From the NCBI GenBank assembly GCA_021808315.1, contig JAKBBY010000008.1:1-39008 (forward strand): DNA of 39,008 bases, written 5' to 3'. This DNA comes from Pseudomonadota bacterium. Its GTDB lineage: Bacteria; Pseudomonadota; Alphaproteobacteria; Acetobacterales; Acetobacteraceae. Every line of letters begins with the position of its first letter. Position 1 is the stretch's first letter. A program made the position numbers and the translations under genes. Below, one piece after another: positions 35,257 through 39,008 of this stretch. Under the pieces are notes generated by a model, which was not told the origin of the DNA, made no database searches, and saw only the letters and a program-made list of their open reading frames with translations.

Positions 35257-35280
35257 TCATCAGACGGAGTTAATCATCAG
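35254..35280. repeat. Direct repeat TAATCATCAG, two copies
   Basis: Identical 10-base copies lie at 35254-35263 and 35271-35280, separated by 7 bases. The first contains the roadblock stop codon. On the minus strand they overlap the end of an apparent gene fragment. Confidence 0.5.
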
Positions 35281-35374
35281 GGATCACCCCCAGCGCCGCC
35301 ATCAACCGCGCGGCCCGCTCCGGACACTGAATTGATAGGTAATTTCCGACTCTACGCACCTTGGGTCCACCCAC
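35270..35374 (-). pseudogene. Possible 3' gene fragment
   Basis: On the minus strand, a frame open from 35386 and ending at 35270 finishes CPERAARLMAALGVIPDD. These last 18 codons use G/C third positions as real genes here do, while the codons before them (NYLSIQ) are AT-rich and atypical. No ribosome-binding site precedes the only possible GTG start at 35374. The simplest reading is the 3' remnant of a gene lost by deletion. The family is not recognised, and chance cannot be excluded. Confidence 0.25.
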
Positions 35375-35440
35375 GCTACAACCGGGTTACGCTTCAATAC
35401 CGGTCATTTGATCGGTTTGGCGTCAACCAGGGCGAGGTCG

Positions 35441-35998
35441 ATGGCATCCTCCAGTACCGAATTTCAGCGGGCGCGATCAAAAACGCCAGACCCCCTGCTT
35501 GCCCATATCGGGTCGCGCCTGCGGGACCAGCGCACATTACTCGGCATCACAACGGCGCAACTCGGCACCGCATGCGGCAGTTCATCGGCGCAAATCGAGC
35601 GTTTCGAGAGTGGGCTTGATCGGATCGCGCCGATCATCCTCTCCGAAATTGCGCAATTCTTATCCGTAACTATCGGCTATTTTTATCACAGCGTCCCAAG
35701 CCCTGCCGAGGGCCGCGATCACGCCACCGTCGCTGACCTCGCAACCTTCCGCGCCGCGCGCCAAGCGATGCTGGCGTCAAAAACAACCACATCCCATGAA
35801 GTCTCTGAAATCCTCGGACAAATCGAAGATCAAACGGTGCGGGACTGCCTAATCGCCTTCATGCAAAGCCTGACCGCGCAACCCGCCGTCAAAGCAGCCA
35901 ATCCCATCACGGACTATCAGCGCGACGGGGCTGTGCAAAACGCGATCAACACTCAGGCATTATTCATCCGCCTCGCCGATATCGGCCAAGGCCTGTAA
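35441..35998 (+). CDS. XRE-family transcriptional regulator
   Basis: This 185-residue protein has a Cro/CI-type helix-turn-helix at about residues 20-78: IGSRLRDQRTLLGITTAQLGTACGSSSAQIERFESG, followed by LSEIAQFLSVTIGYFYHS, the layout common in alphaproteobacterial XRE regulators. The remaining 100 residues have a helical stretch (EILGQIEDQTVRDCLIAFMQSL) that may serve dimerisation. The track start is 11 codons earlier; GAGG lies just before the ATG at 35441. The HTH is somewhat diverged in its second helix. Its target is unknown; the roadblock gene lies upstream and glcF converges on it with a one-base gap. Confidence 0.85.
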   Translation: MASSSTEFQRARSKTPDPLLAHIGSRLRDQRTLLGITTAQLGTACGSSSAQIERFESGLDRIAPIILSEIAQFLSVTIGYFYHSVPSPAEGRDHATVADLATFRAARQAMLASKTTTSHEVSEILGQIEDQTVRDCLIAFMQSLTAQPAVKAANPITDYQRDGAVQNAINTQALFIRLADIGQGL

Positions 35999-35999
35999 C

Positions 36000-37334
36000 T
36001 CACCGATCCAAACCAAGATTAATCTCGCGCTTCAAACCGGCGGGGCAGGGGCCTCCCGCCATCCAATCCAGCAATTCGATCGTGTGAATGGTTGGAATTC
36101 CCGCCCCCGCCAATTGCGTCAGGCAGCCAATATTCCCCGCCGCAATCGCATCGGGTGACAGGCTGGTCAGCGTATCAAGCTTGCGCGCCCGCAACGACGT
36201 CGCAATCTCCGGCTGCAAAATATTATACGTCCCCGCCGACCCGCAGCATAAATGCGCATCGCGCGGCTCCACCACCCGAAACCCCGCCTGGCGCAGCAAT
36301 TTTTTCGGCGCATCGGTGATTTTCTGACCGTGCTGCAACGAGCACGCCGCATGATAGGCAATCGTCAGCCCCGATTCCGGTCGCGTCCGCTGATAGCCAA
36401 TTTTTACCAAATACTCGGCGACATCCATCGCCAAGGCAGAAATCGTCGCCGCCTTTGCCGCCAAATCCGCCTCTTCGCCCCGCAACGCAAACCCGTAATC
36501 CTTCACCACCGTCCCACAGCCTGATGTGTTGATGATGATCGCATCCGTCGGCTCATCGAGCGCCGCCGCCATCGCCTTAATCGTCGCCCCGGCCTGCGCA
36601 ACGAACGCCGCATGTTTGCCCAAATGATGGGTCAGCGCCCCGCAACAGCCCGCTGCTTGCGGAATAACCACCTCCACGCCCAGCCGGTTCAACAACCGCA
36701 CCGTCGCCGCATGAATCCCCGGATCAAGCACGCGCTGCGCACATCCCGCCAGCAGCAACACCCGCCCGCGGCGCGCACCCACCGCCGGATGCACGGCTTG
36801 AACCGTCACATCAGGTCCCTCAGCAACCACCCGCTCCGAGGCGGATAGCGCCAGCATCGCCCGTAGCCGCGCCAATAACGCCCCGCGCTGGGGGATCAAC
36901 GCGGCAAAAGGCCGCGCCAGCCCCGCCGCCCGCAGTGCCCACCGCATCCGCTGCGGATAGGGCAAAATCGCCGCCAGTACCGCCCGCAGCGCCCGATCAT
37001 GCCAAGGCCGCCGATATGTTTCCTCGACATGGGTGCGCGCATGATCGATCAAATGCATATAATCAACGCCAGACGGGCATGTCGTCATGCAGGACAGGCA
37101 CGACAAGCACCGATCCAAATGAAACGCCACCGGCGCACTCGCCGCCGCACCGCTCTCCAGCATCTCTTTGATCAAATAAATCCGCCCGCGCGGACTATCA
37201 TCCTCATCACCCACCGTCACAAAGCTCGGGCAGGTCGCGGTGCAGAACCCGCAATGCACGCAAGAGCGCAGAATCGAATCCGCCACCTTGATCGCCGGAT
37301 CGCTCAATTGAGCGTCGCTAAAATTGGTTTGCAT
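36000..37334 (-). CDS. glcF: Glycolate oxidase iron-sulfur subunit GlcF
   Basis: GlcF is the electron-transfer subunit of membrane-associated glycolate oxidase, which turns glycolate into glyoxylate. Two [4Fe-4S] ferredoxin motifs are present near the N-terminus, CVHCGFCTATCPS and CLSCLSCMTTCPSG. Two CCG domains follow, with AGCCGALTHHLG and HLCCGSAGTYNI. The track start is 37 codons early; GAGG precedes the ATG at 37334, giving 444 residues, and this start lies 7 bases after the glcE stop. It is the last gene of glcDEF. Related heterodisulfide-reductase-like lactate enzymes are excluded by the glcD/glcE neighbours. Confidence 0.94.
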   Translation of the reverse strand: MQTNFSDAQLSDPAIKVADSILRSCVHCGFCTATCPSFVTVGDEDDSPRGRIYLIKEMLESGAAASAPVAFHLDRCLSCLSCMTTCPSGVDYMHLIDHARTHVEETYRRPWHDRALRAVLAAILPYPQRMRWALRAAGLARPFAALIPQRGALLARLRAMLALSASERVVAEGPDVTVQAVHPAVGARRGRVLLLAGCAQRVLDPGIHAATVRLLNRLGVEVVIPQAAGCCGALTHHLGKHAAFVAQAGATIKAMAAALDEPTDAIIINTSGCGTVVKDYGFALRGEEADLAAKAATISALAMDVAEYLVKIGYQRTRPESGLTIAYHAACSLQHGQKITDAPKKLLRQAGFRVVEPRDAHLCCGSAGTYNILQPEIATSLRARKLDTLTSLSPDAIAAGNIGCLTQLAGAGIPTIHTIELLDWMAGGPCPAGLKREINLGLDR

Positions 37335-37341
37335 CAGTGCC

Positions 37342-38547
37342 TCAAGCCGCGTGGAGTTTGCCAGGCGAAAAAATCCCGGCGGGATCAAAAGCCGTTTGCA
37401 GCCGACCACGAATGGCCGCCAGCGCCGGCGGCTCTTCGGGAACACAGGCCAATGACGTCCGCAACGCCTCCGGCGCCCGCAGCAACCACCAGCCGCCGCC
37501 CACCGCCGTCACCGCCTCGGTCAGCGCCGAGGCCGCCGCGTGGGACGCAGGCCCGGCCAGCATCAACAGCCCGCCGCCCCAATCCAAATACCCATCCAGT
37601 CCCAACGCCTGCGCCACGCCGAGAATGTCCGGCCCGCGCGATGGTGCCACCGACACCCGCCAGATCATCGCCTCCTCCAGCCCCCCCTGCACCGGCATAG
37701 CCTCCGCCAACGGCGTCGCATCGCGCACCGCCTGCCAAATCGCCAGCGAACCGGCCCGATCCAGCAACGTCGAGGCGGCATAGCGGCTCAGTTGCGTGCT
37801 CAGCGCCCGCAGCCGATACGCCACCGAAGCGGCAACATCCTCAATCCGGATCAATGCCACGGGCCGGTCATACCCCACCGCCGCCGCCGCCCGCTCTGGC
37901 AAATACGCGGCCCCCGTCACCGAGAACGGCGATCCCAGCGCCGCCGATAACGCCGCCACCGCCCGCGCCGGCGTCAAATCATGCAGCACCAGCGTCCCGG
38001 TCTCCTCAGGGATCGGCAGCACTTTCACGGTAATTTCCGTCAGCAACGCCAGCGTGCCATAGGAGCCGGTCAGCAGCTTGGCTAAATCAAGCCCGGTGAC
38101 ATTTTTCAACACCCGCCCGCCCGAGCGCATAATCTCGCCTCGCCCGGTAATCGCGCGCACCCCCAACACATGATCACGCATCGCCCCCCAGGCAATGCGG
38201 CGCGGCCCAGACAGGTTACACGCAATCACCCCGCCAAAACTCTGCGTGGCAGCCGCCCCCCCCAAAAACCCATAGCGCGGCGGCTCCGCAATCAAATGCT
38301 GGCCCGAAGCCGCGAGCGTGGCCTCCAATTCCGCCAACGGCGTGCCCGAACGCGCGCTCAGCACCAACTCTTTGGGCGCATAGAGCGAAACGCCGCGAAA
38401 CGCCCGCGTGCTCAGCGTCTCACCCGCCACCACCGGGCGCAAAAACCCGGCCTTGGAGCCATAGCCGGTTAAATTCAACGCGCTCTTCGCCGCTGTCGCC
38501 GCCGCAATCGCGCACGCAAACCCGGCCTCACTATCCGGGGCGATCAT
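37342..38547 (-). CDS. glcE: Glycolate oxidase FAD-binding subunit GlcE
   Basis: GlcE is the second FAD-binding (PCMH-type) subunit of glycolate oxidase. The FAD-binding region is recognisable: LNLTGYGSKAGFLRP, then the PPRYGFLGGAAATQSFGGVIACNLSGPRRIAWG stretch, and DHVLGVRAITGRGEIMRSGGRVLKNVTGLDLAKLLTGSYGTL. The ATG at 38547 overlaps the glcD stop as ATGA and gives 401 residues; the 29 extra codons in the track are out-of-frame glcD. GlcE is shorter than GlcD and lacks its C-terminal HGVGVEK motif. Confidence 0.93.
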   Translation of the reverse strand: MIAPDSEAGFACAIAAATAAKSALNLTGYGSKAGFLRPVVAGETLSTRAFRGVSLYAPKELVLSARSGTPLAELEATLAASGQHLIAEPPRYGFLGGAAATQSFGGVIACNLSGPRRIAWGAMRDHVLGVRAITGRGEIMRSGGRVLKNVTGLDLAKLLTGSYGTLALLTEITVKVLPIPEETGTLVLHDLTPARAVAALSAALGSPFSVTGAAYLPERAAAAVGYDRPVALIRIEDVAASVAYRLRALSTQLSRYAASTLLDRAGSLAIWQAVRDATPLAEAMPVQGGLEEAMIWRVSVAPSRGPDILGVAQALGLDGYLDWGGGLLMLAGPASHAAASALTEAVTAVGGGWWLLRAPEALRTSLACVPEEPPALAAIRGRLQTAFDPAGIFSPGKLHAA

Positions 38548-39008
38548 GCGGCGTGCGGCAGCGAAGCGCGCTTGTCTAGTGCGCGTTGGGGCAGCCGGTC
38601 GAGCGGGAACACTTTCGCGGTATTCAGCAGCCAATCCGGATCGAACGCCGATTTCACCGCCCGCTGCACATCAAGCTCGATCTCGGTAAATTGCACATTC
38701 ATCAAATCGCGCTTTTCCACCCCCACCCCATGCTCGCCGGTCAGGCAACCGCCGACCTCAACACAAAGTCGCAAAATATCGGCGCCAAACGCCTCGGCCT
38801 TTTGCATCTGCCCCGGCTGATTGGCATCGAACATGATCAAAGGATGCAAATTGCCATCGCCCGCATGAAAAATATTAGCGACCTTCAACCCATAATCCGC
38901 ACTCAGCGCCTCAATCCGCGCCAAAACCTGCGGCAAGGTGCTGGTCGGGATCGTCCCATCCATACATAAATAATCGGGGCTGATCCGCCCAATCGCGCCA
39001 AAAGCGCC
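38544..39008 (-). CDS. glcD: Glycolate oxidase subunit GlcD (3' part, partial)
   Basis: Only the C-terminal part of this catalytic FAD subunit is in the window; the frame stays open to the right edge, upstream of the track's Met at 38963 (preceding residues read GRISPDYLC). It contains the C-terminal hallmarks of the FAD-oxidase C family: VANIFHAGDGNLHPLIMFD and GGCLTGEHGVGVEKRDLM, followed by the usual KSAFDPDWLLNTAKVFP. The family call is secure despite truncation by the window. Its stop overlaps glcE, so glcD, glcE and glcF form an operon whose promoter lies outside. Confidence 0.93.
   Translation of the reverse strand, partial: GAFGAIGRISPDYLCMDGTIPTSTLPQVLARIEALSADYGLKVANIFHAGDGNLHPLIMFDANQPGQMQKAEAFGADILRLCVEVGGCLTGEHGVGVEKRDLMNVQFTEIELDVQRAVKSAFDPDWLLNTAKVFPLDRLPQRALDKRASLPHAA

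Noticed and set aside
1-39008. CRISPR arrays, insertion sequences, prophage and rRNA
   Set aside because: I saw no spaced repeats, transposase-like proteins, integrase or rRNA segments.

Overview
This window looks like the chromosome of an alphaproteobacterium, most likely from the Acetobacteraceae (acetic-acid or acidophile lineage). The base composition is GC-rich, with G/C favoured at third codon positions. It carries a complete hpnABCDE hopanoid module, a MucR/Ros regulator, a bactofilin, AddAB instead of RecBCD, a Tad-pilus export core, a Thermus-type long isocitrate dehydrogenase and a glcDEF operon. The family assignment is inferred from gene content and was not tested by a search. Genes are packed tightly: many neighbours overlap by 4 bp (ATGA), no gene-free stretch exceeds about 300 bases, and I see no IS element, phage, CRISPR array, tRNA or rRNA.

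Layout, left to right. (1) 126-3149, + strand: a Tat-type cell-wall amidase, a small high-potential iron-sulfur protein and an FtsI-like transpeptidase in one run. (2) 15302 down to 3151, - strand: tsaE, addB, addA, hpnA, hpnB, hpnC, hpnD, hpnE, eight co-directional genes over 12 kb, mostly overlapping; they join tRNA modification, double-strand break repair and squalene/hopanoid synthesis. (3) 15419-17397, +: ferredoxin-NADP reductase overlapping a CPBP membrane protease. (4) 17401-20635: mucR, a TusA-like protein, a DHA2 drug exporter and a DUF2889 protein. (5) 25868 down to 20604, -: cpaB, cpaE, cpaF, tadB, tadC, the inner-membrane engine of a Tad/Flp pilus, without pilin, prepilin peptidase or secretin. 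(6) 26003-29999: a PfkB adenosine-type kinase, then a bactofilin, small lipoprotein and glutathione synthetase operon, then a DUF2177 membrane protein behind a palindromic operator-like site. (7) 30162-32026, -: a small His/Ala-rich hydrophilic protein and isocitrate dehydrogenase. (8) 32211-35256: a Cache-HAMP membrane sensor with no output domain, a long acidic Pro-rich protein and a divergent roadblock/LC7 protein. (9) 35441-39008: an XRE regulator and the glcDEF glycolate oxidase operon, with glcD running off the right edge.

The best candidate for an undescribed system is region 8. A sensor that ends at its HAMP domain, an unrecognised acidic scaffold-like protein and a roadblock/LC7 protein lie together, with no kinase, chemoreceptor signalling tip or MglA-type GTPase in the window. 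That grouping is an inference from adjacency only. Other points of interest are the iron-sulfur protein between two peptidoglycan enzymes, the fused repair/hopanoid gene run, the bactofilin-lipoprotein-gshB operon, a palindrome overlapping a promoter at 29443-29487, and an apparent 3' gene fragment at 35270-35374. Several starts were moved downstream from the ORF track because of ribosome-binding sites or stop/start overlaps (hpnA, hpnC, FNR, mucR, tusA-like, tadB, cpaE, bactofilin, icd, the XRE gene, glcF, glcE).
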